Origin: Comamonadaceae bacterium
Lineage (GTDB): Bacteria; Pseudomonadota; Gammaproteobacteria; Burkholderiales; Burkholderiaceae_C
Assembly (NCBI GenBank): GCA_947374505.1
Contig: CANCCE010000191.1
Coordinates: 1-5,356, forward strand
Direction: 5' to 3'
Length of the DNA: 5,356 nt
Shown here: piece by piece, positions 1-5,356 of the stretch
Layout of the letters: the number at the start of each line of letters is the position of its first letter
How positions within the stretch are numbered: position 1 is the stretch's first letter
The notes under the pieces: generated by a model
Database searches by the model: none
What the model was told of the DNA's origin: nothing
Seen by the model: only the letters and a program-made list of their open reading frames with translations
Translations under genes and position numbers: made by a program

Positions 1-28
1 TTGATGGCCGCCAAACTCAGGTTAAACT
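1..28 (+). promoter_or_regulatory. Candidate sigma-70 promoter of the tRNA-Ser gene
   Basis: TTGATG at 1-6 matches the -35 consensus at 4 of 6 bases. TAAACT at 23-28 matches the -10 consensus at 4 of 6, with a 16-base spacer. The predicted start is near base 35, just before the mature tRNA 5' end at 38. The short stretch after the -10 box (GCTGCC) is GC-rich, as is common in stably regulated stable-RNA promoters. The -35 box lies at the window edge, so upstream elements cannot be seen. Confidence 0.5.
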
Positions 29-37
29 AGCTGCCTT

Positions 38-127
38 GGAAGCGTGGCAGAGCGGTTGAATGCAGCAGTCTTGAAAACTGCCGAGGATGTGAGTCCTCCG
101 TGAGTTCGAATCTCACCGCTTCCGCCA
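38..127 (+). tRNA. tRNA-Ser, anticodon UGA (TGA at 72-74)
   Basis: This class II tRNA supplies serine at UCA codons and, by wobble, other UCN codons. The acceptor strands GGAAGCG (38-44) and CGCTTCC (117-123) pair fully. The discriminator base is G124 and the CCA end is encoded (125-127). The anticodon stem is GCAGT (65-69) with ACTGC (77-81), enclosing the seven-base loop CTTGAAA, which places TGA at 72-74. The long variable arm typical of tRNA-Ser is formed by GAGGA (83-87) and TCCTC (94-98). The T arm is GTGAG-TTCGAAT-CTCAC at 100-116. All arms are intact, so the gene should be functional. Confidence 0.97.
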
Positions 128-137
128 GGAAGACAGT

Positions 138-163
138 AAAAACGCGCCCTCGGGCGCGTTTTT
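138..163. terminator. Symmetrical, probably bidirectional, intrinsic terminator
   Basis: A GC-only stem, CGCGCC (143-148) with GGCGCG (153-158), closes a four-base loop. It is preceded by five A (138-142) and followed by five T (159-163). On the plus strand it ends the tRNA-Ser transcript 11 bases after the CCA. On the minus strand the A-tract becomes the U-tract, so the hairpin can also end the converging binding-protein operon, whose last stop codon is at 199-201. The remainder of 128-198 shows nothing else recognisable. Confidence 0.85.
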
Positions 164-198
164 CATTCCTTCCCTGCATGACGGCAGACGCTGCGCGC

Positions 199-1194
199 CT
201 ATTCCGCCGTCATCCCGGAGACCTTGACCAAGTCCGCATAGCGGGTGATATCGGCCTGAATAGTTTTGGCGAAATCAGCCGGACTGCCGCCGCGAGCCTC
301 CGAGCCAAGAGACAGGAGTTTTTCCTTCTCCTGGGTCCGTTGCAGGATCTTTCCAATTTCGGTGTTTAGCCGTGCGATCACTTCGGGTGGTGTACGGGCC
401 GGTGCCACCAAACCGTGCCACTGGGTGAACTCATAGCTCGGGATCGATTCGGCGATGGCCGGGATGTCGGGCGCACCCGCCGAGCGTTTGGCACCGGTGA
501 CGCCCAGCGCGCGCAGCTTGCCATTGCGAACGTGAGGCAAGGTCGACAAAGTGGTGGCGAACGTGAGGTCCACCTGGCCACCGATCAAGTCGGTGAAAGC
601 CGGGCCCGCGCCTTTGTAAGGCACATGCAGCCACTCCACGCCGGTCTTCATAGCGAACCAGATCGCCGCCATGTGCCCGGCGCTACCCGTACCCGCCGAG
701 GCCAGGGTCAGCGTGCCCGGCTTGGCCTTGGCCAGTGCCACCAGTTCGGTGACATTGCGCGCGGGCAGCGATGGATTCACCGCCAGGGTCAATTCGAAAG
801 TGGTGAGTTGAATGATCGGTGCGAAGTCCCGCACGGGGTGATAAGGCAAGCTCTTGTACAGCGCGGGGTTGACAGCCAGTTGGCCGGGCAGCACCAGCAG
901 GATGGTGTAGCCGTCGGGCGGCGCGGCCGCCACGTACTGGCAGCCGACGATGCCGTTGGCACCCCCCTTGTTGTCCACAATCACTGGCTGACCTAGCGCC
1001 TGCGACAAGGGTTCAGCAATCAGCCGCGACACCACGTCCGTGCCGCCGCCCGGCGGGTAAGGCACCACCAGTCGAATCGGCCGGTTGGGCCAACCGGCCT
1101 GTGCACGGGCTGCTGGAGAAACAGCCAGCAGGCTGGGCAAGGCTGCACTCGCCAGGGCAGTCGCAACAAAACGGCGGCGCTCAATGTTTTTCAT
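199..1194 (-). CDS. Bug/TctC-family tripartite tricarboxylate transporter substrate-binding protein
   Basis: This 331-residue exported protein should bind a small carboxylate or related solute in the periplasm, the usual role of the large Bug family; its ligand cannot be predicted. The N-terminus is an export signal with an RRRF element at residues 6-9 resembling a twin-arginine motif, a hydrophobic core, and a likely cleavage after AQA at 31-33. Family signatures follow: VPYPPGGGTD (44-53), the VDNKGGANGIVG segment (73-84), APPDGYTIL (91-99) and the HVPYKGAGPAFTDLIGGQVDL region (190-210). Length is normal for the family. I chose the ATG at 1192-1194 because it begins the signal peptide; the open frame runs on to 1401, but that part lies inside the ligase gene. 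A weak GGAA precedes the ATG. It is the last gene of the cluster, 56 bases after the ligase, and no TctA/TctB membrane components are present in the window. Confidence 0.93.
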   Translation of the reverse strand: MKNIERRRFVATALASAALPSLLAVSPAARAQAGWPNRPIRLVVPYPPGGGTDVVSRLIAEPLSQALGQPVIVDNKGGANGIVGCQYVAAAPPDGYTILLVLPGQLAVNPALYKSLPYHPVRDFAPIIQLTTFELTLAVNPSLPARNVTELVALAKAKPGTLTLASAGTGSAGHMAAIWFAMKTGVEWLHVPYKGAGPAFTDLIGGQVDLTFATTLSTLPHVRNGKLRALGVTGAKRSAGAPDIPAIAESIPSYEFTQWHGLVAPARTPPEVIARLNTEIGKILQRTQEKEKLLSLGSEARGGSPADFAKTIQADITRYADLVKVSGMTAE

Positions 1195-1250
1195 GCTTTG
1201 TTTCCAGAAAAGAAAGGGGCGTGGAGAGCGCTTGCGAACGGACTTGGCGC

Positions 1251-2909
1251 TCAGGGGTGGGACAGATCTGTGGCTCGCGACTTGAGCGTCGGGTCTGAGC
1301 GCAAGGCGCCCTTGAGCACCTTGTGCGTGGGCGTGTGCGGGAGGCTGTCCATGAACAGCACATAGCGCGGCACCTTCATGGGGGCCAGGTGGCGGGCGCA
1401 CCAGTCGGCGATGTCCCGGGCGCTTGGGGAGGTACCAGGCTTGGCCACCACCACCGCAAGGATCTCGTCCTCCCCCAGTTCGGCCGGCACGGCAATGGCC
1501 GCGACCTCGGCCACATCGGGGTGCTCGCCGATCACCCGGTCCAGTTCGGCACCGGCAATGTTCTCACCGCGACGGCGAATGATGTCCTTCTTGCGCGACA
1601 CAAAGGTGAAGTAGCCGTCCGTGTCGCGTGTCACCAGGTCACCGGTCAAGAACCAGCCATCGCGAAAAGCCGCGGCGGTCTGCTCCGGATCACGGAAGTA
1701 GCCCTTGGTCACGATCGGGGTGCGCACAATCAGCTCGCCGACGGAGCCGTCTGACACGTCGTGCCCTTCGTCATCCACGACGCGGCATTTCGCCCAGGGC
1801 ATGTCGGGGTCCGGATGGCTGCCCGCCGGACCCATGGTGCCGGGCTTCTGCAGGCCACCATAGGGACTGCAGGTGACACCGGGGATCTCGGTCATGCCGT
1901 AGCCCGAGACAAAGTACGGCACGCCGAAGTCCTCCCTGAAGGCCTCCTGGGCACTCTGACGCACGCCATAAGCACAGCGCAGCCGATGCCCCGGGTGAAA
2001 CTCACTTCGGGGTCGGGCTTTCAAAATATTGCAGGCTGCCTCGATGATGTTCACCACGGTGGCGCCGCTGGCCTCGGCCTGTGCCCAGAAGGCAGAGGCT
2101 GAAAAACGCGGCACGATGGCCATCGTCGCGCCGGCAGCCACCGTGCCAGACACCGAATAAAACAAAGCGTTCATGTGGAACATTGGCAGCACGATCATCA
2201 GCCGGTCTTCGGGCTGCACGTACATGCGCTCGACAAATGCCTCGCCGGCCAGCAAAAAGCTGCGCTGGCTGTGCATCGCGCCCTTGGGAAAGCCTGTTGT
2301 TCCCGAGGTGTAGATGATCACGCAGATGGACTCCGAGTCACCCTGCAGCGGCGGCGCATCGGTAGCATTGACCGGCGCGAGCAGGTCTTGCAGCAAGGGC
2401 GTTGCATCGCCGGTGGCATCCGGCACAGCGCCCAGCAAAAATATCCAGGGCGTCAGCCCGTGTTCCGCGCAGGCAGCTCGGGCGGTCTGCAGCGAGGCCG
2501 CATCGCAGACGAGGCCGGACAGCTGCGCATGGTTCAACACGTAGCCTGCTTCTGCAACGCCAAACTCCGGGTTCACGGGAACCAGTGTGGCCCCCAGGCG
2601 CGCCAGCGCGAACAGCAGCAAAACATGCGCGGGGTTGTTGCGCGCAACGATGCCAACGCGGTCGCCGGCCTTGACGCCTTGGCGGACCAGCAAGGTGGCA
2701 GCCTTTGCCACGTCACCATCGAATTCGCGCCAAGTGCGCGTGGCGCCCTCATACAAGTGAAACGCCTTGTTCGCGTGCACGGCGAGTCGGCTCGCGAACG
2801 CCCCGGCGAGGGTGTAGTCGTGCGCACTGTAGCGGCGCAAGACGTCCAGGGGCCGCATCAGCTGCGCCGGAACCCGGCTGTCAGCGCCGGACGCAGCCGT
2901 TTCACGCAT
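1251..2909 (-). CDS. AMP-forming acyl-CoA ligase (class I adenylate-forming enzyme, CaiC-like)
   Basis: This 552-residue enzyme should activate a carboxylic acid with ATP to an acyl-adenylate and transfer it to CoA in the cytoplasm. The family motifs are all present: the phosphate-binding loop YTSGTTGFPKG (200-210), YGMTE (337-341), TGDL (422-425), the hinge region SRKKDIIRRRGENIAGAELD (438-457) and the C-terminal PTHKVLK with the expected catalytic lysine at K530. The hinge sequence and overall style resemble crotonobetaine/carnitine-CoA ligase-like enzymes, but this does not fix the substrate. No signal peptide or membrane segment is seen. The ATG at 2907-2909 lies in an 8-base overlap (ATGCGTGA) with the lactonase end, suggesting coupled translation. 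Met18 (at 2856-2858) is a possible later start, but no convincing ribosome site precedes it. Confidence 0.94.
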   Translation of the reverse strand: MRETAASGADSRVPAQLMRPLDVLRRYSAHDYTLAGAFASRLAVHANKAFHLYEGATRTWREFDGDVAKAATLLVRQGVKAGDRVGIVARNNPAHVLLLFALARLGATLVPVNPEFGVAEAGYVLNHAQLSGLVCDAASLQTARAACAEHGLTPWIFLLGAVPDATGDATPLLQDLLAPVNATDAPPLQGDSESICVIIYTSGTTGFPKGAMHSQRSFLLAGEAFVERMYVQPEDRLMIVLPMFHMNALFYSVSGTVAAGATMAIVPRFSASAFWAQAEASGATVVNIIEAACNILKARPRSEFHPGHRLRCAYGVRQSAQEAFREDFGVPYFVSGYGMTEIPGVTCSPYGGLQKPGTMGPAGSHPDPDMPWAKCRVVDDEGHDVSDGSVGELIVRTPIVTKGYFRDPEQTAAAFRDGWFLTGDLVTRDTDGYFTFVSRKKDIIRRRGENIAGAELDRVIGEHPDVAEVAAIAVPAELGEDEILAVVVAKPGTSPSARDIADWCARHLAPMKVPRYVLFMDSLPHTPTHKVLKGALRSDPTLKSRATDLSHP

Positions 2910-3819
2910 GCGAGTACATCCGCTTGCCTGCCACCGGCAACTGCGCCTTCAAGATGACACCGTGCTCTGCCTCGGTGATGAACAGGGTCTTGTTGTCTGG
3001 TCCGCCAAAGGCCACATTGGTGGTGCGCATGCCAGCGCAGGATTTGATGCGCCAAATGGGTTCGCCGTATTTGGAAAATCCCCACACCGTGCCAAAGCCG
3101 GCGTGAACGATGAAGAGGTTTCCGTCCTCGTCCAGCGCCATGCCATCGGGACCGGTGGGGCTACCGGAGAGTTGAATAAACATACCCACCTTGCCGGCGC
3201 CCTTGTAGTCGGGCAGCAGCGGGATCACCAGAATATTGTTGGTCCGGGTCGCCGCCACGTAAAGCAGGTTTTCTTCCTTGTTCAACAGGATACCGTTCGG
3301 GCCGGCAACACCTTGGTAGAGCAGATCAAGCTGGCCATCGGCACGCAGGCGCCACACCCGTCCGCTCGGGTCGTTCAGCGCGCTTTGGCCTTGGTCGGTG
3401 AAGAAAACGTCACCATTGGCGTTGAAGATCAAATCGTTGAGGCCTTTGAAACCCTCATGATTGGGACGGTTCAGCACCACGGTCATGGCTGCCGTTTTGG
3501 GATCGAACGAGAGCAAGCCGAGCGCGTGGTCCGCCACGAACATGCGTCCATCCTTGTGGAACTTCAGTCCATTGGGCTCGCCATCCCATTCGGCAAAGGT
3601 ACTCCATTCACCCGCTGGCGTGATTTTCAAGATGCGTCCATACGGGATGTCGACGCAGAAAAGATTACCTTCGCGATCGAAAGACGGACCCTCGAGGAAA
3701 GAATGGACGGGCCCGGCGCCGCGCTTGTCGACCCAGTGCGACGGATGGCCCATGCGACGAAGGCTGTCGGGCATGCGGGAGTGAATTTCGGTCTGGATGA
3801 CGGGGGGTGCTGCGTACAT
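2902..3819 (-). CDS. SMP-30/gluconolactonase/LRE-family beta-propeller hydrolase
   Basis: This 305-residue cytoplasmic protein (no signal peptide) belongs to the six-bladed SMP-30 family, whose characterised members are metal-dependent lactonases opening sugar or other lactones. The expected metal ligands are identifiable: Glu43 in FLEGPSFD, Asn128 in GLNDLIF, Asn175 in GPNGILLN and Asp225 in GPDGMALD. Repeated blade units of the type DGxxFVAD, NGDVFFTD, ENLLYVA and DGNLFIV are visible. The true substrate is unknown; some relatives act as esterases. A short AAGG (3824-3827) four bases before the ATG is a plausible ribosome site. The gene follows the regulator by 54 bases and overlaps the ligase start by 8 bases, so it probably supplies the acid that the ligase activates. 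The 3820-3873 gap has no clear terminator or strong promoter. Confidence 0.92.
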   Translation of the reverse strand: MYAAPPVIQTEIHSRMPDSLRRMGHPSHWVDKRGAGPVHSFLEGPSFDREGNLFCVDIPYGRILKITPAGEWSTFAEWDGEPNGLKFHKDGRMFVADHALGLLSFDPKTAAMTVVLNRPNHEGFKGLNDLIFNANGDVFFTDQGQSALNDPSGRVWRLRADGQLDLLYQGVAGPNGILLNKEENLLYVAATRTNNILVIPLLPDYKGAGKVGMFIQLSGSPTGPDGMALDEDGNLFIVHAGFGTVWGFSKYGEPIWRIKSCAGMRTTNVAFGGPDNKTLFITEAEHGVILKAQLPVAGKRMYSHA

Positions 3820-3828
3820 AAGGCCTTA
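3819..3828. repeat. Perfect 10-bp palindrome at the lactonase start
   Basis: TAAGGCCTTA is self-complementary, touches the first base of the lactonase start codon and contains its putative Shine-Dalgarno AAGG. It has no loop, so it is unlikely to fold as an RNA hairpin. It may be a protein-binding half or simple chance. Confidence 0.35.
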
Positions 3829-3873
3829 GGGAAAGGTTGAGGGAGAAGTTTAGAGAGGGATGAAAAAGGGGCG

Positions 3874-4611
3874 TTAGATCCCGCCGTCAGCAGGCGGCGG
3901 TGCGAGAAAGCCGGCCAGCGCAAAAGGCACCAACTGGTCCATGGCGGCCTGCAAATTACTCGCAGTGCAGGCACCGCCGGAATAATCCTTCAGCCGTCCA
4001 GCCTGCGAGCTGACCACCAGATAGCTGCCGACCATGAAATTGAAGCGCCAGTAAACGGTCTGAGCGGGCAAATGCGGGCAAGCAACACACAGGGCTTGCA
4101 CATAGCGCTCGGTAGAAGGGCCAAACGCCTGGCGACGCAGCGCCAGTCCGGGGTCGCCCGCTTCACCGCGCAACTGCGAATGAATGCGCACAAAAGCGCG
4201 ACCACCCTCACCTTGCTGCGCCATCTCCAATGCAGGGGTCAGAAAACTTCGCACCAGCACCTCTAATGGCACCTTGCCGGCGCCGAATCGCTCTTGCGCT
4301 GCGTCCAGCAGCAAAGTCCGTTGTGCAGCGATCACGTGCGCACGGCGCAGGAACACCTCTGAGAAAAGGTTCTGCTTGCTTGCGAAGTAGTAGTGCAGCA
4401 GGCCCTGATTGAACCCGCTTTGAGTGGCAATGCTGCGGAATGTACAGGCTGCATAGCCCAACTCTGCAAAGAGCAACTCAGCGGTATCCAGCAGGCGCTC
4501 CCGCACCCCGGATTTGGACGTCCGTGAACCTTGCGCGCCAGCATCGACATCGGCGACCGGGGTCGTGGAGGATGTCAGCACGTCGGCTGCCGACAGTTTA
4601 GTTGCTTGCAT
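3874..4611 (-). CDS. TetR-family transcriptional regulator (PsrA-like C-terminal style)
   Basis: This 245-residue protein should be a dimeric DNA-binding repressor released by a small ligand. After a Ser/Thr/Ala-rich, probably disordered tail (1-35) comes the classic TetR N-terminal domain: VRERLLDTAELLFAELGY (36-53), then the helix-turn-helix, roughly 58-77, ending in GLLHYYFASKQNLF. The C-terminal half is all-helical; the segment WRFNFMVGSYL (188-198) resembles the fatty-acid-responsive PsrA group, which would suit an acyl or acyl-CoA ligand, though that is inference. I chose the ATG at 4609-4611 because a promoter appears to initiate right on it. GTG codons at residue 11 and residue 36 are alternatives, the latter giving a TetR of more usual length (210 residues). 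It is the first gene of the minus-strand cluster and divergent from the DUF35/thiolase pair, so it probably controls both. Confidence 0.9.
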   Translation of the reverse strand: MQATKLSAADVLTSSTTPVADVDAGAQGSRTSKSGVRERLLDTAELLFAELGYAACTFRSIATQSGFNQGLLHYYFASKQNLFSEVFLRRAHVIAAQRTLLLDAAQERFGAGKVPLEVLVRSFLTPALEMAQQGEGGRAFVRIHSQLRGEAGDPGLALRRQAFGPSTERYVQALCVACPHLPAQTVYWRFNFMVGSYLVVSSQAGRLKDYSGGACTASNLQAAMDQLVPFALAGFLAPPPADGGI

Positions 4612-4617
4612 AACTAA
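4598..4617. promoter_or_regulatory. Candidate TetR-type operator (inverted repeat)
   Basis: TTAGTT at 4598-4603 and AACTAA at 4612-4617 form a perfect inverted repeat with 6-bp arms and an 8-base spacer. The element covers the regulator's start codon and touches its -10 box. Position and size suit autorepression by a TetR dimer. The arms are short and the middle is not symmetrical, so this rests on position as much as sequence. Confidence 0.45.
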
Positions 4618-4645
4618 GTGTAAGATGCCGTCAATTGCCGGTCAA
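4617..4645 (-). promoter_or_regulatory. Sigma-70-like promoter of the regulator operon, giving a leaderless start
   Basis: Read on the minus strand, TTGACC (4645-4640) matches the -35 consensus at 5 of 6 bases. After exactly 17 bases TACACT (4622-4617) matches the -10 consensus at 4 of 6. The predicted first transcribed base is about 4610-4611, which is the regulator's ATG, so its mRNA would have no 5' leader and no Shine-Dalgarno. Confidence 0.6.
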
Positions 4646-4646
4646 T
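4626..4646. repeat. Tandem direct repeat in the divergent promoter region
   Basis: TGCCGTCAAT (4626-4635) is followed directly by TGCCGGTCAAT (4636-4646), two copies differing by one inserted G. The distal copy contains the -35 box of the minus-strand promoter. It could be an activator or second repressor site, or a duplication by slippage. Confidence 0.5.
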
Positions 4647-4665
4647 ACTTTTCGCACCGGCCTCC

Positions 4666-4670
4666 GGAAG
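4666..4670 (+). promoter_or_regulatory. Ribosome binding site that decides the DUF35 start
   Basis: GGAAG lies five bases before the ATG at 4676. The other in-frame upstream ATGs (4514 and 4625) lack a comparable site, and the first lies within the divergent regulator gene. Confidence 0.65.
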
Positions 4671-4675
4671 CACAC

Positions 4676-5074
4676 ATGATCGATGGTCATTTTTCCTGGT
4701 TCGACCTGAAAACCGAATCCCCACTCGCCACATGGCAGGCGCACTGCCGCGAGGGTCGGCTGGCCTACCAGGCCACAGCCAGCGGGCGCGCGGTTTTCCA
4801 TCCGCGGGTGGCAGCACCGGGCAGTGGAGAACCCCTTCAATGGCGAATCTCGACAGGTCTTGGAACCGTCTACGCCACGACGGTGGTTCGCCCGCGTGAC
4901 GCTGAGCCCTACAACGTGGCACTGGTCGACTTGGACGAGGGCTTTCGCATGATGAGCCGTGTTGAAGGTATCGCTGCCCAAGACGTCACCATCGGCCTTC
5001 GGGTCTCCACACGGATGGTCGAGGAATCCGACGGCGTAACCCGCCCGGTGTTCGAACCGATGGTGCAGCCATGA
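4676..5074 (+). CDS. DUF35/OB-fold acyl-CoA-associated protein with degenerate zinc ribbon
   Basis: This 132-residue cytoplasmic protein belongs to the DUF35 group, small partners of thiolase-fold enzymes. Characterised relatives such as ChsH2 and the archaeal thiolase/HMG-CoA synthase bridge protein help bind or channel acyl-CoA. An N-terminal helix (LATWQAHCREGRL, 17-29) leads to the rubredoxin-like ribbon region (30-56), then the OB fold with WRISTGLGTVYATTVV (56-71), YNVALVDLDEGFRMMSRVEG (79-98) and IGLRV (106-110). The four positions where cysteines are expected appear as Ala33, Ser36, Ala47 and Ser50, so the ribbon should not bind zinc. The only cysteine is Cys24, in the helix. The stop overlaps the thiolase start as ATGA, indicating coupled expression with the enzyme it presumably serves. 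No convincing plus-strand promoter was found. Confidence 0.85.
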   Translation: MIDGHFSWFDLKTESPLATWQAHCREGRLAYQATASGRAVFHPRVAAPGSGEPLQWRISTGLGTVYATTVVRPRDAEPYNVALVDLDEGFRMMSRVEGIAAQDVTIGLRVSTRMVEESDGVTRPVFEPMVQP

Positions 5075-5356
5075 ACGGCCTAGTGCGCGGCAGCGTAGCG
5101 GTGGTGGGCGTGGCCGAGTCCGAGCTGGGCCAAGTTGCGCCCGGCACGACACCGCTCGATCTGATGGCGCAGGGCGTGGTGCGCGCGTTGGCAGACTGCG
5201 GGCTGCAGCTGTCCGATGTGGACGGTCTGTTTGCCGCCTCCACCCAGCTGCGCTTTACCACCATGGCACTGGCCGAGTACCTGGGCATCGTGCCCCGCTA
5301 CCAGGACAGCACACAGATTGGCGGCTCGTCTTTCATGAGCCACGTGACCCATGCGA
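5071..5356 (+). CDS. Thiolase-fold enzyme (SCP-x/Ltp2-like), 5' part only, cut by the window end
   Basis: Translation from the ATG at 5071 gives 95 residues before the window ends. The start is typical of the SCP2/SCP-x thiolase group: SVAVVGVAESELG (8-20), then LDLMAQGVVRALADCGLQLSDVDGLFAAS (29-57) and ALAEYLGIVPRYQDSTQIGGSSFMSHVTHA (66-95). Members carry out thiolytic cleavage or condensation of acyl-CoAs, and some, such as Ltp2, act as retro-aldolases with a DUF35 partner. Where thiolases usually have the nucleophilic cysteine, I align GGSSF (84-88), with Phe88 or a neighbouring Ser in its place. If the alignment holds, classical thiolysis is unlikely. The rest of the active site lies outside the window. 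The ATGA overlap with the DUF35 gene supports a joint complex. Confidence 0.85.
   Translation, partial: MNGLVRGSVAVVGVAESELGQVAPGTTPLDLMAQGVVRALADCGLQLSDVDGLFAASTQLRFTTMALAEYLGIVPRYQDSTQIGGSSFMSHVTHA

Noticed and set aside
38..198. tRNA-Ser as an integration site for a genomic island
   Set aside because: No integrase, no duplicate of the tRNA 3' end and no change in gene style are visible downstream in the window.
100..369. Small plus-strand open frame beginning inside the tRNA
   Set aside because: It starts within tRNA-Ser, crosses the terminator and is antisense to the Bug gene.
1195..1401. N-terminal extension of the Bug protein frame by 69 residues
   Set aside because: The extension overlaps the ligase C-terminus, is Pro/Arg/His-rich and would bury the clear signal peptide; the ATG at 1194 is the natural start.
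2175..2957. Plus-strand open frame (260 codons) antisense to the ligase
   Set aside because: The ligase frame carries every expected motif; the antisense product is Gln/Arg/Gly-rich with no domain and no plausible ribosome site context.
2908..3840. Long plus-strand open frame (310 codons) antisense to the lactonase
   Set aside because: The opposite strand encodes a protein with complete family motifs; the antisense frame has a His/Gly/Val-rich composition with no recognisable domain, as expected of a shadow in high-GC DNA.
4598..4626. Plus-strand promoter TTAGTT-N17-TAAGAT for the DUF35 gene
   Set aside because: The spacing is ideal, but the -35 box matches only 2 of 6 consensus bases, so I do not list it as a feature.
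4514..4675. N-terminal extension of the DUF35 frame
   Set aside because: It runs largely antisense to the regulator's start, shows no domain, and the good ribosome site lies just before 4676.

Overview
The window reads as chromosomal DNA from a high-GC Gram-negative bacterium, most likely a beta-proteobacterium of the Burkholderiales (Comamonadaceae-like). The main reason is a Bug/TctC-type periplasmic binding protein next to CoA-dependent catabolic genes, a combination typical of that group. The assignment is inferred from gene content and protein style, not from a database search.

Layout. Bases 1-127 hold a tRNA-Ser(UGA) gene with its own promoter. A symmetrical A-tract/hairpin/T-tract terminator at 138-163 separates it from a four-gene minus-strand cluster that converges on it. 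In transcription order (right to left) the cluster is a TetR-family regulator (3874-4611), an SMP-30/gluconolactonase-like lactonase (2902-3819), an AMP-forming acyl-CoA ligase (1251-2909, overlapping the lactonase by 8 nt) and an exported Bug-type solute-binding protein (199-1194). A 64-bp divergent intergenic region (4612-4675) separates the cluster from two plus-strand genes: a DUF35/OB-fold protein (4676-5074) and the 5' part of a thiolase-fold enzyme (from 5071, cut by the window end). These two overlap by ATGA.

How the genes may work together. The set looks like a small, locally regulated catabolic module for an unidentified carboxylic acid or lactone. The Bug protein would bind the compound in the periplasm, the lactonase would open a lactone or similar ester, the ligase would make the CoA thioester, and the thiolase-fold/DUF35 pair would do carbon-carbon bond chemistry on an acyl-CoA. 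The substrate cannot be read from the sequence. No membrane transporter, hydratase or dehydrogenase is present, so the pathway must continue outside the window or elsewhere.

Most interesting points. A minus-strand promoter appears to start transcription at the regulator's own ATG (a leaderless mRNA), and an inverted repeat covers that start. The DUF35 protein has lost all four zinc-ribbon cysteines. The thiolase-fold partner appears to lack the nucleophilic cysteine at the usual place. I see no CRISPR array, insertion sequence, integrase or other mobile element.
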